Below are positions 8,031 through 19,490 of a stretch of 64,000 bases of DNA, piece by piece. A program made the translations under genes and the position numbers. Each line of letters opens with the position of its first letter. The stretch's first letter is position 1. Origin of the DNA: Rhodocyclaceae bacterium (GTDB lineage: Bacteria; Pseudomonadota; Gammaproteobacteria; Burkholderiales; Rhodocyclaceae); assembly GCA_018261935.1 (NCBI GenBank), contig JAGTRP010000019.1:1-64000 (forward strand), read 5' to 3'. The notes under the pieces were generated by a model. That model was not told the DNA's origin. It ran no database searches and worked only from the letters and a program-made list of their open reading frames with translations.

Positions 8031-9337
8031 ACCGCGTGCTGGTAGTGGACGACGAAGCCGATATCCGGGAACTTGTCGACCTGACCTTGTCCCGCATGGG
8101 GCTGGCGGCGGATTGCGTCGGGACGGTGGCGGAGGCCAAGAGTTGCCTGGCCGAGCACCCCTATCAGCTATGCCTGACGGACATGCGCTTGCCCGATGGG
8201 GAAGGGCTGGAGATCGTCCACTACATCAACGAGCAGCATGGCGAGACTCCGGTCGCCGTCATCACGGCTTTCGGCAGCGCCGAAAATGCCGTCGCCGCCC
8301 TCAAGGCCGGGGCCTTCGACTATCTGGCCAAGCCGGTGGGCCTGGAGCAGCTGCGGGCGCTGGTCAAGTCCGCGCTGCGCCTTCCGGCCCAGTCCAGCCG
8401 GGAAGAGCCCATGCAGCCCCTCTCCGGCGAGTCCGGGGCCATGCAGCAGGTGCGGGCCATGATCGCCAAGGTGGCCCGCAGCCAGGCACCTGTCTACATT
8501 TCCGGCGAGTCGGGCAGCGGCAAGGAACTGGCGGCCCGCCTCATCCATGCCCAGGGCGCCCGCAGCGGCGGCCCCTTCGTACCCGTGAACTCCGGCGCCA
8601 TTCCGGAAACCCTGGTGGAGAGCGAATTCTTCGGCTACCGCAAAGGTGCTTTCACCGGCGCTGATGGCGACCGGGACGGCTTCTTCCAGGCCGCCAACGG
8701 CGGCACCCTTTTCCTCGACGAGGTGGCCGATCTGCCCCTGGCCATGCAAGTCAAGCTGCTGCGGGCCATCCAGGAAAAGAAGGTGCGCAAGGTGGGCTGC
8801 GCCGTGGAGGAGCCCGTCGATGTGCGCATCATCTGCGCCACCCACCGGAACCTGCGGGAATGCGTGGACAAGGGGGCCTTCCGCCAGGACCTCTACTACC
8901 GGCTCAATGTCATCGAATTGAAGATGCCGCCGTTGCGGGAGCGTCCCGAGGACATCCCCGCCCTGGTGGATGCCATTCTCCTGAAGCTCCATGGCGAGGC
9001 CTCGCCAAGCCTCTCCCCGGGGGCCCTCAAGGCCCTGGAGCGTTATCCTTTCCCTGGCAACGTGCGGGAATTGGAAAATATTCTGGAGCGGGCCACCGCC
9101 CTTTCCTCCGGCGATGTCATCGAGGCCGAGGACCTTCAGCTGGCGCCGGAGGAGATGGCGGGAGAGGCGGTCGGGCGCGGCAGCGAGACCCTGGATGACT
9201 ACCTCAATCGCCTGGAGAAGCAAGCCATTCTGGAAGCCCTGCAGAAAACCGGCCACAACCGCACGGCGTCCGCCCGGCTGCTGGGGGTGACCTTCCGTTC
9301 CCTGCGCTATCGCCTCGAGCGCCTAGGCATCGAATGA
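7988..9337 (+). CDS. pilR: Sigma-54-dependent response regulator PilR
   Basis: This 449-aa NtrC-type activator has a receiver domain (VLVVDDE at 18-23, phospho-acceptor Asp65 in TDMRLPDG). The AAA+ domain carries GESGSGKE, the sigma-54-contacting GAFTGA loop and [10 protein letters not shown] Fis-type HTH ([21 protein letters not shown]) ends the protein. I chose the GTG at 7988 because GGGAG lies ~9 nt upstream and the receiver follows at once. The gene overlaps pilS by 43 nt. Confidence 0.93.
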   Translation: MSNPRPERRARGELNRVLVVDDEADIRELVDLTLSRMGLAADCVGTVAEAKSCLAEHPYQLCLTDMRLPDGEGLEIVHYINEQHGETPVAVITAFGSAENAVAALKAGAFDYLAKPVGLEQLRALVKSALRLPAQSSREEPMQPLSGESGAMQQVRAMIAKVARSQAPVYISGESGSGKELAARLIHAQGARSGGPFVPVNSGAIPETLVESEFFGYRKGAFTGADGDRDGFFQAANGGTLFLDEVADLPLAMQVKLLRAIQEKKVRKVGCAVEEPVDVRIICATHRNLRECVDKGAFRQDLYYRLNVIELKMPPLRERPEDIPALVDAILLKLHGEASPSLSPGALKALERYPFPGNVRELENILERATALSSGDVIEAEDLQLAPEEMAGEAVGRGSETLDDYLNRLEKQAILEALQKTGHNRTASARLLGVTFRSLRYRLERLGIE

Positions 9338-9906
9338 AGCCCTGGCTGCCGGGGGGCTGGCTGGCCGAGGCGCGCCACCAGCCCTCCCCGAACGAGGAGG
9401 AGCGCCCTGCCGGGGTGCCGGTCGATCTGGTGGTCATCCACAACATCAGCCTGCCGCCGGGCCAGTTCGGTGGCGACTGGGTGGAGGCGTTCTTTGCCAA
9501 TCGCCTCGATCCCCTGGCCCACCCTTACTTCGCCACCATCGCCGGGATGCGGGTGTCTTCCCACTTCTACGTACGGCGCGACGGCGAGATCGTCCAGTTC
9601 GTCGGCTGCGACCGTCGGGCCTGGCATGCCGGCCAGTCGGCCTGGCAGGGGCGGGGCAATTGCAACGATTATTCGGTGGGGATCGAGTTGGAAGGCTGCG
9701 ATTCGATGCCCTTCGAGGTCGCCCAGTACGAGGCCCTCTGGCAACTGATCGAGGCCCTGGGGCAGCGCTACCCCATCGCCGCCATCGCCGGGCACAGCCA
9801 TGTCGCTCCGGGCCGCAAGACCGATCCCGGCCCCCATTTCGACTGGGCTGCCGTCCGCCGCCGTTACCCGCAGTTCGAACTACCGCCCGCCGAAGAGGCG
9901 GCCTAG
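9334..9906 (+). CDS. ampD: 1,6-anhydro-N-acetylmuramyl-L-alanine amidase AmpD
   Basis: The 190-aa cytoplasmic zinc amidase removes the peptide from anhydro-muropeptides in murein recycling. The zinc ligands are His in DLVVIHNISLP, His in GHSHVAPGRKTDPG and the Asp of KTDPG. SSHFYVRRDGEIVQFV and WHAGQSAWQGRGNCNDYSVGI are the family core. The start overlaps the pilR stop (ATGA). The 3' end overlaps the convergent aminotransferase gene by 27 bp. Confidence 0.94.
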   Translation: MKPWLPGGWLAEARHQPSPNEEERPAGVPVDLVVIHNISLPPGQFGGDWVEAFFANRLDPLAHPYFATIAGMRVSSHFYVRRDGEIVQFVGCDRRAWHAGQSAWQGRGNCNDYSVGIELEGCDSMPFEVAQYEALWQLIEALGQRYPIAAIAGHSHVAPGRKTDPGPHFDWAAVRRRYPQFELPPAEEAA

Positions 9907-11043
9907 GCGCGCCATCGCCTCGCCGAGGCGATCCATGCCCGTGGTGTAGGCAAAGCGGATGTGGCGCTCCGGAGCGTTGGCGCCGAAATCCAGGCCGGGC
10001 GTGGCGGCGACCCCGGCCTCCTCCAGCATGCGGCTGGCGAGGCTGAAGCTGTCGCCGGCAATGCCGGAACTATCGCAGTAGAGGTAGAAGGCTCCCTGGG
10101 GCCGGGCAGTCACCCGAAAGCCGAGGCTTTCCAGGGCGGGGGCCAGGAAGTCGCGCCGGCGCTGGAATTCGGCCCGGCGGGATTCCAGGATTTCCAGGGT
10201 CTCGGGGCCGAAGGCAGCCAGGGCCGCGTACTGGGCCGGGGTCGAGGGCGAAATGAATAGATTCTGGGCGAGTTTTTCCACGTCCCGGACATAGGGCTCG
10301 GGCACCACCAGCCAGCCCAGGCGCCAGCCGGTCATCTGGAAATATTTCGAGAAGCTCTGAACCACCCAGAGGTCGTCAGCGACGGCGAGGGCGGTCGGGA
10401 CGTCGCCGTCGTAGGTGAGGCCCTGGTAAATCTCGTCGACGATGAAATGCCCCCGGCGCTGCCGTGCGAAATCCGCCAGGGCGGCGAGTTCGGGAACGGA
10501 GAGCATGGTACCCGTGGGGTTGGCGGGCGAGGCGACCAGCAGGCCATCGGTGGCGCTATCCCAGAAGTTCTCCAGTTGGGCCGGAGTCGGCTGGAAGTTG
10601 GTCTCAGCCCCCACCGGAACGCTCACGGGTACCCCCTCGAAACTGCGCACGAAATGGCGGTTGCAGGGGTAGCCGGGATCGGCAAGAAGCCAGCGGCGGC
10701 CGGGCTCCGCCAGGCAGGCCATGGCCAGGGTCAGCGCTCCGGAGGCGCCGGCCGTGATGACGATGCGGGAAGCCGGCACGGCGACCCCATGGCGATGCCG
10801 ATAGAAATCCGAAATCGCCTGGCGCAGTTCCGGCAGGCCGAGGGCCGGGGTGTAGAAAACCTTGCCTTCGGCGATGGCGGCCTGGGCAGCGCGGAGGATG
10901 GGTTCCGGGGTGGGGAAATCCGGTTCTCCCACCTCCATGTGGATGATGTCGCGGCCCTGGGCTTCCAGCGCCTTGGCGCGGGACAGGAGCTCCATGACGT
11001 GGAAAGGGGCGATGTCGCGGGTACGGGAGGCGGGACGGTACAT
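9880..11043 (-). CDS. Pyridoxal-phosphate-dependent class I/II aminotransferase
   Basis: The 387-aa fold-type I aminotransferase has EVGEPDFPTPEPI near the N-terminus, ASPANPTGTML for cofactor and substrate binding, and IVDEIYQGLTYDG. The Schiff-base lysine lies in SFSKYFQMTGWRLGW. A C-terminal arginine (HIRFAYTTG) would bind the substrate carboxylate. Substrate (aspartate, aromatic or alanine-like) cannot be fixed from sequence. I use the ATG at 11043 (MYRPASRTRDIAPFHVMELL), which matches the family N-terminus, rather than upstream 11097. Confidence 0.9.
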   Translation of the reverse strand: MYRPASRTRDIAPFHVMELLSRAKALEAQGRDIIHMEVGEPDFPTPEPILRAAQAAIAEGKVFYTPALGLPELRQAISDFYRHRHGVAVPASRIVITAGASGALTLAMACLAEPGRRWLLADPGYPCNRHFVRSFEGVPVSVPVGAETNFQPTPAQLENFWDSATDGLLVASPANPTGTMLSVPELAALADFARQRRGHFIVDEIYQGLTYDGDVPTALAVADDLWVVQSFSKYFQMTGWRLGWLVVPEPYVRDVEKLAQNLFISPSTPAQYAALAAFGPETLEILESRRAEFQRRRDFLAPALESLGFRVTARPQGAFYLYCDSSGIAGDSFSLASRMLEEAGVAATPGLDFGANAPERHIRFAYTTGMDRLGEAMARLGRLFGGR

Positions 11044-11148
11044 GAGGTTCTCAACAGAAAATGGCCACCTGAGCGAGCAGGTGGCCAATGTTCTCACATA
11101 CCGCCCGAAAGCGTCTGCGGGCCGCGCAGTAGGCTGGCGGGCGCTTTT

Positions 11149-12984
<1,836 letters not shown>

Positions 12985-13310
12985 GGCGATCTCTCTCTTG
13001 GGATAAGGAATTCACGCCAGTCGCCGGGAGCTGCCGCCAACGAAAACGCGGCCGGAGACCGTCGGCTGGTCACTTAAAGATTATGTCATGCAGGAAAAGT
13101 TCGCTTGCCAAGCCTTTCCCTCCCTGCACGGCAGGGGCGGTGGCGCCAAAGTCCTCGCCAACTGGTCATGGATGGCAGCGGGATACGGCTGCCAAGGGCT
13201 AACTTGACTTCTGATTTTGACTGATTTCCGCAAAGTGAGTTTCGAAGCCCGTCATGTTATGATATTGCGCCATACGGGATAGAATTTCGCAATATGAAAT
13301 GGAGGTAGGC
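12985..13310. other. Divergent pckG/maeB intergenic region
   Basis: This is 326 bp with no convincing gene. It must hold the promoters of both pckG and maeB. The only clear structure is the ATATTGCG/CGCAATAT inverted repeat near the maeB start. Confidence 0.6.
13262..13295. promoter_or_regulatory. Inverted repeat upstream of maeB (possible operator)
   Basis: ATATTGCG (13262-13269) and CGCAATAT (13288-13295) form a perfect 8-bp inverted repeat with an 18-bp spacer. The right half also lies in TTTCGCAATATGAAA, which has TTTC/GAAA ends like IclR-type sites. An IclR regulator is encoded 3.5 kb away. It would overlap the maeB translation start region, as a repressor site would. Confidence 0.4.
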
Positions 13311-15590
13311 ATGGATTCCAAGCAGCTTCGCGAGGCCGCACTTTATTATCATCGGCAGCCGCGCCCCGGCAAAATCGCCGTCACGCCCATCAAGCAGCTG
13401 ACCAACCAGTACGATCTGTCCATGGCGTATTCGCCGGGCGTGGCGGCTGCCTGCGAGGAAATCGTTGCCGACCCGGCGGAAGCCAGCACCCTGACCGCCC
13501 GCGCCAACCTGGTGGGCGTCATCACCAACGGCACCGCCGTCCTGGGCCTCGGCCCCATCGGGCCCCTGGCCGCCAAGCCGGTGATGGAAGGCAAAGGGGT
13601 CCTGTTCAAGAAATTCGCCAATATCGATGTCTTCGACCTGGAACTCGCCGAGCGCGACCCGGACAAGCTCATCGACATGATCGCCGCCCTCGAGCCTACC
13701 TTCGGCGGCATCAACCTGGAAGACATCAAGGCACCGGAATGCTTCTACATCGAGAAGAAGCTGCGGGAGCGCATGAAGATTCCCGTCTTCCACGACGACC
13801 AGCACGGCACTGCCATCGTCGTCGGCGCCGCCATCCTCAATGGCCTGCACCTCATCGGCAAGGACCTGAAGAAGGTCAAGATCGTCACCTCCGGCGCCGG
13901 GGCCGCGGCCCTCGCCTGCCTGGACCTCCTGGTGATGCTGGGCGCCCCGGTGGAGAACATCTGGGTGACCGACATCAAGGGCGTCGTCTATCAGGGGCGC
14001 GTCGAGGAAATGGACGAGATCAAGGCGCGCTACGCCAAGGACACCAGCGCCCGCACCCTGGGTGACGTGATCGCCGATGCCGACGTTTTCCTCGGCCTCT
14101 CCGCCGGCGGTGTCCTCAAGCCCGAGATGGTGGCCAAGATGGCGGCCAGGCCCATGGTTCTGGCCCTCGCCAACCCGACGCCGGAAATCCGCCCGGAGGA
14201 GGTGAAGAGCGTGCGCGACGACGCCATCATCTGCACCGGCCGTTCCGATTACCCGAACCAGGTGAACAACGTCCTCTGCTTCCCCTTCATTTTCCGCGGC
14301 GCCCTGGACGTGGGCGCCACCACCATCACCGAGGAAATGAAGATGGCGGCGGTGAAGGCCATCGCCGAGCTGGCCCGGGCCGAGCAGTCGGATGTGGTGG
14401 CCAGCGCCTACGGCGAGAAAATCTCCGGCTTCGGCCCGGAATACCTCATCCCCCTGCCTTTCGATCCGCGCCTCATCGTCAAGATCGCGCCGGCGGTGGC
14501 CAAGGCCGGCATGGAGTCCGGCGTCGCCACCCGCCCCATCAAGGACTGGGATGCCTACCTGCAGGGCTTGAACGAGTTCGTCTATCACTCCGGCTTCATC
14601 ATGAAGCCGGTGTTCGCCCAGGCCAAGCTCAATCCCAAGCGCATCGTCTTTGCCGAGGGTGAGGACGAGCGGGTGCTGCGGGCGGTGCAGGTGGTGACGG
14701 ACGAGGGGGTTGCCAAGCCCATCCTCATCGGCCGCCACGAAGAGATCAACCGCCGCATCGAGGCAGCCGGCCTGCGCATCCGCGAAGGCTGCGACTTCGA
14801 GGTGGTCCATGCCGACAACTGCGAATTCTTCGACCAGCACTATGAGGAATTCTGGCAGGCCTACCACCGCCTGGCGGAGCGCAAGGGCGTTTCCCCCGAC
14901 TACGCCCGCCGGGAGATCCGGCGCCGCGCCACCCTCTACGGTGCCCTCATGGTCCGCCTCGGCTACGCTGACGGCCTCGTCTGCGGCACCTCCGGCCGCC
15001 ACGACATGCACCGCCATTACGTGCAGCAAGTCATCGGCACCCAGCCCGGCCTCGACCGCTACTACGCCATGAACCTGCTCATGCTGCCGGGGCGCACCGT
15101 CTTCATCGGTGACACCTACGTCAATTACGACCCGACGGCTGAACAGCTCACCGACATGATCCAGCTGGCGGCGGAAGAAGTACGCAACTTCGGCATCCAG
15201 CCGAAGGTGGCCCTGCTCTCCCATTCCACCTTCGGCACCGAGGATACGCCGACCTCCCTCAAGATGCGCCGGGTGCTCGACCTGCTGGCGGTCCGCGCCC
15301 CGGGGCTGGAAGCGGAAGGGGAAATGCACGGGGATGCCGCCCTCGACGAACAGATCCGCAAGGCGGCCTTCCCCAATTCCCGCCTGAAGGGGCAGGCGAA
15401 TCTCCTGGTCATGCCGACCCTCGATGCCGCCAACATCTCCTTCAACCTGCTCAAGGTGGCGGCCGGCGACAACCTCACCATCGGTCCCATCCTGCTCGGG
15501 GCGGACAAGCCGGTGAACATCCTGACTCCCACCGCCACGGTCCGCCGCATCGTCAACATGACCGCCCTGACGGTGGTGGATGCCGTATGA
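13311..15590 (+). CDS. maeB: NADP-dependent malic enzyme with C-terminal phosphotransacetylase-like domain
   Basis: The 759-aa MaeB-type enzyme decarboxylates malate to pyruvate with NADP+. The malic domain runs from about 15 to 425, with [34 protein letters not shown] and the cofactor fold [16 protein letters not shown]. The second half (about 430-759) is the phosphate-acetyltransferase-like domain that regulates such enzymes by acetyl-CoA. The ATG at 13311 has GGAGG 4 nt upstream; the in-frame ATG at 13299 has no ribosome-binding site. Confidence 0.95.
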   Translation: MDSKQLREAALYYHRQPRPGKIAVTPIKQLTNQYDLSMAYSPGVAAACEEIVADPAEASTLTARANLVGVITNGTAVLGLGPIGPLAAKPVMEGKGVLFKKFANIDVFDLELAERDPDKLIDMIAALEPTFGGINLEDIKAPECFYIEKKLRERMKIPVFHDDQHGTAIVVGAAILNGLHLIGKDLKKVKIVTSGAGAAALACLDLLVMLGAPVENIWVTDIKGVVYQGRVEEMDEIKARYAKDTSARTLGDVIADADVFLGLSAGGVLKPEMVAKMAARPMVLALANPTPEIRPEEVKSVRDDAIICTGRSDYPNQVNNVLCFPFIFRGALDVGATTITEEMKMAAVKAIAELARAEQSDVVASAYGEKISGFGPEYLIPLPFDPRLIVKIAPAVAKAGMESGVATRPIKDWDAYLQGLNEFVYHSGFIMKPVFAQAKLNPKRIVFAEGEDERVLRAVQVVTDEGVAKPILIGRHEEINRRIEAAGLRIREGCDFEVVHADNCEFFDQHYEEFWQAYHRLAERKGVSPDYARREIRRRATLYGALMVRLGYADGLVCGTSGRHDMHRHYVQQVIGTQPGLDRYYAMNLLMLPGRTVFIGDTYVNYDPTAEQLTDMIQLAAEEVRNFGIQPKVALLSHSTFGTEDTPTSLKMRRVLDLLAVRAPGLEAEGEMHGDAALDEQIRKAAFPNSRLKGQANLLVMPTLDAANISFNLLKVAAGDNLTIGPILLGADKPVNILTPTATVRRIVNMTALTVVDAV

Positions 15591-15656
15591 CCGTAGGGCC
15601 CAGGCCGTATGCTAAACGGTTACTTTAGGTAGCCGCTATAGGGGTCTATTTCTGCG

Positions 15657-15684
15657 TTGATTTTTGCCCGTCGTCTGTTAAACT
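15657..15684 (+). promoter_or_regulatory. Probable sigma-70 promoter of the D,D-peptidase gene
   Basis: TTGATT (15657-15662) and TAAACT (15679-15684) lie 16 bp apart, about 38 bp upstream of the start codon and after the end of maeB. Confidence 0.5.
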
Positions 15685-15721
15685 CGTTTGCAGCTGTTCA
15701 GGGATTTTGCAGGAGCTGAAA

Positions 15722-16717
15722 ATGAAGAAGAGTTGGCAGACGGCGGTCTTGGTTGCTGCAATTTTGGGGCTGGGACTAACCGGTCCGGCAGAAGCAGCCG
15801 ACAAATCAACCCGGGTCGCTGGCAAGAAAGCCGCCCACAAAATCCTGGCCAAGCCGGCCAAACATTCGACCCGTCACAAGGCGGTTCGTGCCGAGTTCTC
15901 CGGCAAGAAATTCGTGCACAAGGCGGCCCTGTCCGACTGGGAGCCGACCAAGCTGGCCCTCTACTCTGCGTCCGCCCTGGTCATCGACCAGGCGACCGGC
16001 CGGCCGGTCTACCAGAAGAATTCCGATGTGGTCGTACCCATCGCCTCCATTTCCAAGCTGATGACGGCCATGGTGGTCCTGGACGCCAAGCTGGACATGC
16101 AGGAAATCATCAACATCGGCGACGCGGACGTGGATGTCCTCAAGGGCACCCGCTCCCGGCTCCACGTGGGCACCACCATGACCCGGGAAATGGCCATGCT
16201 GCTTGCCCTCATGTCCTCCGAAAATCGTGCCGCCCATGCCCTCGGGCGCCATTACCCGGGAGGCATGCCGGCCTTCGTGACCGCCATGAACCAGAAGGCC
16301 CGCGCCCTAGGCATGGTGAATACCCGTTTCGAGGAGCCGACCGGGCTGTCCACCAACAACGTGTCCACCGCCACCGATCTGGCCAAGATGGTGGCGGCCG
16401 CCAGCCAGTACCCGGAAATCCGCAATTTCTCCACCACCGCCGAAGCCCGGGTGGACCTGAACGGCCGCGTCCAGGACTTCCGCAATACCAATGCCCTGGT
16501 CAAGAACGACCACTGGGAAATCGGCGTCTCCAAGACCGGCTATATTTCCGAAGCCGGCCGCTGCTTGGTGATGCAGGCCAAGGTGGCCGACAAGCCGGTC
16601 GTCATCGTGCTCCTGGATTCGGTCGGCAAGATGACCCGAGTGGGCGACGCCCAACGCATCAAGCGCTGGATGGAAAGCCCCCGCTTCGCCGACATCAACG
16701 CCGGGAAGTCCGTGTAA
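15722..16717 (+). CDS. pbpG: Periplasmic D-alanyl-D-alanine endopeptidase/carboxypeptidase (PbpG-like, S11)
   Basis: The 331-aa exported low-molecular-mass PBP trims or splits peptidoglycan peptide cross-links. A signal peptide ends near AEA (residue 25), followed by a Lys/His-rich linker to about 70. The penicillin-binding motifs are present: SxxK as S109-I-S-K112 (IASISKLMTAM), SEN (MSSENRAAH) and KTG (VSKTGYISEAG). AGGAG lies about 6 nt before the ATG. PbpG is the nearest family; a DacA-type carboxypeptidase is the alternative. Confidence 0.88.
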   Translation: MKKSWQTAVLVAAILGLGLTGPAEAADKSTRVAGKKAAHKILAKPAKHSTRHKAVRAEFSGKKFVHKAALSDWEPTKLALYSASALVIDQATGRPVYQKNSDVVVPIASISKLMTAMVVLDAKLDMQEIINIGDADVDVLKGTRSRLHVGTTMTREMAMLLALMSSENRAAHALGRHYPGGMPAFVTAMNQKARALGMVNTRFEEPTGLSTNNVSTATDLAKMVAAASQYPEIRNFSTTAEARVDLNGRVQDFRNTNALVKNDHWEIGVSKTGYISEAGRCLVMQAKVADKPVVIVLLDSVGKMTRVGDAQRIKRWMESPRFADINAGKSV

Positions 16718-16748
16718 GCGGAAACGCTGCTACCCAGGATTCCTGAAG

Positions 16749-16776
16749 AAGGCCGTCCGCAAGGGCGGCCTTTTCG
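16749..16776. terminator. Terminator between pbpG-like and iclR-type genes
   Basis: A 10-bp stem with one wobble pair (16749-16758 with 16763-16772) has a GCAA tetraloop and a short T tract. It separates two convergent genes and ends 4 bp before the IclR stop, so it probably serves both strands. Confidence 0.82.
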
Positions 16777-16779
16777 TTC

Positions 16780-17550
16780 CTACTTCCCGTGGTAGCCCAG
16801 GGCCTTGGAAATGTCGTCCGCGGTCTGCTTGACCAGCGCCACCCAGTTGGGGTCGTGGCGGTCCGCCGGGGCGGAAACGGAGAGTCCGGCCACCACGTTG
16901 TCCTCGTCGTCCCGGACAGGTGCGGCCACGCATTTGAGGCCCAACTCCGCTTCCTCGTTGTCGAAGGCGATGTCATGGCGGCGGATCTTGTCCAGTTCCT
17001 TTTCCAGGCTGGGCAGGCTGGAAAGGGAATGGGGGGTCTTGCCCGGGAGGCCGGTACGCTTGGCGTATTCGCGGACTTTCTGGGGCCCGTCGAAGGCGAG
17101 GAAAAGCTTGCCCACGGAAGTGAGATGCAGGGGGGCCCGGCCGCCCACCAGGTACACCACCCGCACCAGGGAGCGCCCGGAGGAAGTGCGCTCGATATAG
17201 ATGATCTCATCCTCGTGCCGGATACCGAGATTGATGGCCTCGCCGATGGTTTCGTGCAGGCGCTGCATGAAGGGCTGTGCCACCTCCCGCAGGTTGATGC
17301 GGGACTTGACCAGATTGCCCAGTTCCAGGAGACGGATACCGAGGCGATAGGTGCCGGCCTCGTGGCGCTCGACGAAGCGGGCCGAGGTCATGGCGCCGAG
17401 GATGCGGTGGGCAGTGGAAGGGTGAAGTTCGGTGGCCTGGGCCAACTGCTTGAGACTGGCCGCATCCGGCGAGGCGGCGAGGGCGTCGAGGAGCGACATC
17501 ATGCGCTCGATGACCTGAATCGAATTCGGATTCTTGGCGCTTTCGGCCAA
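16780..17550 (-). CDS. IclR-family transcriptional regulator
   Basis: The 256-aa regulator has an N-terminal winged HTH (about 10-75), with ASLKQLAQATELHPSTAHRIL as the recognition region. The C-terminal effector domain (about 80-250) holds GIRHEDEIIYIERTSS, PLHLTSVGKLFLAF and CVAAPVRDDEDNVVAGLSVSAP. Family members bind small organic acids. It is divergent from the lutA-remnant/aldehyde dehydrogenase locus, so it may once have controlled lactate or related acid use. Target and ligand are not visible. Confidence 0.9.
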   Translation of the reverse strand: MAESAKNPNSIQVIERMMSLLDALAASPDAASLKQLAQATELHPSTAHRILGAMTSARFVERHEAGTYRLGIRLLELGNLVKSRINLREVAQPFMQRLHETIGEAINLGIRHEDEIIYIERTSSGRSLVRVVYLVGGRAPLHLTSVGKLFLAFDGPQKVREYAKRTGLPGKTPHSLSSLPSLEKELDKIRRHDIAFDNEEAELGLKCVAAPVRDDEDNVVAGLSVSAPADRHDPNWVALVKQTADDISKALGYHGK

Positions 17551-17584
17551 CTGGATTCCTTTATTACCGGGGTTTGATTAGCAT

Positions 17585-17607
17585 AAGGCCCTTTGTGGGC
17601 CTTTTTT
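17585..17607 (+). terminator. Terminator-like hairpin upstream of iclR gene
   Basis: AAGGCCC (17585-17591) pairs with GGGCCTT (17597-17603) and is followed by T residues on the plus strand. No plus-strand gene lies just upstream. It may be left over from a rearrangement or act on the divergent leader. Confidence 0.4.
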
Positions 17608-17625
17608 GCAGCCCAATATCTTAGC

Positions 17626-17778
17626 ATGCGTGTAGCCCTGTTCGTTACCTGCCTGCTGGACCTCCAGCGGCCATCCATCGGTTTCGCCGCGCTCGAAACC
17701 GCCGGCCGCGGCATCCCGGCTCCGGCCGGAAAGACTTTTCAAGAACTTTACGCAGCAAGAAAGAGAGCAAAGCAATGA
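17626..17778 (+). pseudogene. Truncated lutA-like (Fe-S protein) 5' remnant
   Basis: The first ~24 codons read MRVALFVTCLLDLQRPSIGF, the usual N-terminus of LutA/YkgE-type (Fe-S)-binding subunits of lactate oxidation, which are normally ~240 aa. Homology ends after FAALE. None of the cysteine motifs that ligate the cluster follow, and the frame stops at 50 aa. Its stop overlaps the start of the truncated aldehyde dehydrogenase (ATGA). It is best read as a deletion or fusion scar. It may still be translated as a short leader. Confidence 0.6.
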
Positions 17779-18479
17779 ACCTCGCACCCGACGGGCCCAT
17801 GGCCATCCCCCTCTGGGTCAACGGCCGCGCCTTCCTGACCGTCACCGAATCCTTCTTCGACGTCATCGACGCCCAGACCGGCACTGCGGTGCGCCGCGTG
17901 CCCCTCTGCGGCGCCGAGCAGGCGATGACGGCGGCGGTTGCCGCCCGGGACGCCGAGCCGGCCTGGGCAGCGCTCGCGCCGGCGGAGCGGCGCAGCCATC
18001 TGGCGGCCCTGGCGGATGCCGTCGCCGGTTACGCCGGCCACTTCGCCAAGCTGGTGCGCCAGGAGACGGGCAAGAGCGAAGCCGATGCGGTTGCCGAGGT
18101 GGATGCCGCCGTGGCGGCCCTGCGGGAAGCCCCGGCAGCGGGGGAGCCCGGCGTCGTCGCCATCGTCACCGACGCCGGCCGGCCCCTGGCGGCCCTGGCC
18201 GAAGCCATGGCCCCGGCCCTGGCGGCAGGTGCCGCCGTTGTCTGCAAGCCCAGCCCCAAGGCACCCTCCGCCGCCTTCGCCCTGTGCGAACTGTCGGCCC
18301 GGGCCGGCTGGCCGGCCGGGGTACTGAACCTCATGCAGGGGGACGAGGCCGCCATCGACGGCCTGTGCGCGGCGGCGCCCATCGACCGCCTCCTCTATGC
18401 CGGCGGCGCTGCCCTGGGTGACAAGGTGGCCGCCATCGCCGGCCGCCACGGCAAGTTGTTCGCCGCTATTCCGGCGTGA
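17775..18479 (+). CDS. Aldehyde-dehydrogenase-like protein, half length
   Basis: This 234-aa protein matches the N-terminal, NAD-binding half of aldehyde dehydrogenases. It has helix-rich AAVAARDAEPAWAALAPAERRSHL, RQETGKSEADAVAEVDAA, then MAPALAAGAAVVCKPSPKAPS and WPAGVLNLMQGD. Normal ALDHs are ~480 aa. This one ends right before the strand leading to the catalytic Glu and Cys, both missing, so it cannot be a normal dehydrogenase. The frame is clean and overlaps the next gene (TGATG), so a retained non-catalytic role is possible. Confidence 0.7.
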   Translation: MNLAPDGPMAIPLWVNGRAFLTVTESFFDVIDAQTGTAVRRVPLCGAEQAMTAAVAARDAEPAWAALAPAERRSHLAALADAVAGYAGHFAKLVRQETGKSEADAVAEVDAAVAALREAPAAGEPGVVAIVTDAGRPLAALAEAMAPALAAGAAVVCKPSPKAPSAAFALCELSARAGWPAGVLNLMQGDEAAIDGLCAAAPIDRLLYAGGAALGDKVAAIAGRHGKLFAAIPA

Positions 18480-19435
18480 TGCACCGCATCGTCCATCTGG
18501 AAAGCGAAGCCCTGATCGCCGAGGTGCGGCGGCCAGCCTTCGAGCATGACTGGGTGGAGTATCCCAAAACCCTGCAGTCGGAGATGGAAGGCCGCCTGCA
18601 GGGCGCCACCGTCGCCATCGTCAACAAGCTGCAACTCCCGGCCGAGCTCATCGCCCGCCTGCCGGACCTCCAGATGGTCGCGGTGGCCGCCACCGGCACC
18701 AACAACGTGGATCTGGCTGCCTGCCGGTCCCGAGGCATCGTGGTCTCGAACATCCGCGGCTATGCCCTGCATACCGTCCCCGAGCACGTCTTCGCCCTCC
18801 TGCTCGCCCTGTCCCGCAACCTCCTGGCCTACCGGCAGTCGGTACGGGCCGGGCGCTGGCAGCGTGCGGACCAGTTCTGCTTTTTCGATCATCCGATCCA
18901 CGACCTGCACGGGACGACCCTGGGGATCGTCGGCAGCGGCAGCCTGGGGCAGGGGGTGGGCCGCCTGGCCGAAGCCTTCGGCATGCGGGTCCTGCGGGCC
19001 GAGAGAAAAGGCGCGGCGGCGGTGCGCGCCGGCTATACGGCTTTCGATACGGTATTAGGAGAGGCCGACGCCGTCAGCCTGCACTGCCCGCTCAACGGGG
19101 AGACTGCCGGGCTCATCGGCGAGGCGGAACTGCGGGCCATGAAGCCGACGGCGCTCCTCATCAACACCGCCCGGGGCGGCCTGGTGGACGAGGGGGCCCT
19201 GATCCGGGCCCTCAAGGAAGGCTGGATCGCCGGCGCCGGCTTCGACGTGCTGACGGCAGAGCCGCCGCCGCCGGAGCATCCCATGCTGGCGCCGGAATTG
19301 CTGGCGCTGCCCAATTTTCTTCTGACCCCCCACGTGGCCTGGGCCAGCCGGCCCGCCATGCAGGCCCTCGCCGACCAGTTGATCGGCAACATCGAGGCTT
19401 TTGCGGCGGGGGAACCGAGGAACCGGGTGGCCTGA
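18479..19435 (+). CDS. D-2-hydroxyacid dehydrogenase (glycerate dehydrogenase/hydroxypyruvate reductase-like)
   Basis: The 318-aa NAD(P)-dependent D-isomer-specific dehydrogenase has the Rossmann motif GSGSLG at 152-157. The catalytic triad is Arg232 (NTARGGLVDE), Glu261 (TAEPP) and His285 (TPHVAWAS). The sequence pattern is closest to HprA-type glycerate dehydrogenases. A GTG at 18476 is also in frame, but the ATG at 18479 overlaps the upstream stop as TGATG. The neighbouring IclR and lut remnant suggest hydroxyacid metabolism. Confidence 0.9.
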   Translation: MHRIVHLESEALIAEVRRPAFEHDWVEYPKTLQSEMEGRLQGATVAIVNKLQLPAELIARLPDLQMVAVAATGTNNVDLAACRSRGIVVSNIRGYALHTVPEHVFALLLALSRNLLAYRQSVRAGRWQRADQFCFFDHPIHDLHGTTLGIVGSGSLGQGVGRLAEAFGMRVLRAERKGAAAVRAGYTAFDTVLGEADAVSLHCPLNGETAGLIGEAELRAMKPTALLINTARGGLVDEGALIRALKEGWIAGAGFDVLTAEPPPPEHPMLAPELLALPNFLLTPHVAWASRPAMQALADQLIGNIEAFAAGEPRNRVA

Positions 19436-19490
19436 GCAGCCACGCCGGTATCCGCCAGCGGGTCCAGCCCGCTGGTGGCGGATTGGCTAC

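Noticed and set aside
13257-15329. 690-aa minus-strand ORF opposite maeB
   Set aside because: Antisense shadow of a full-length conserved enzyme; no domain resembles a known fold.
19451-19482. GC hairpin as a Rho-independent terminator
   Set aside because: Stem is interrupted and there is no T tract in either direction.
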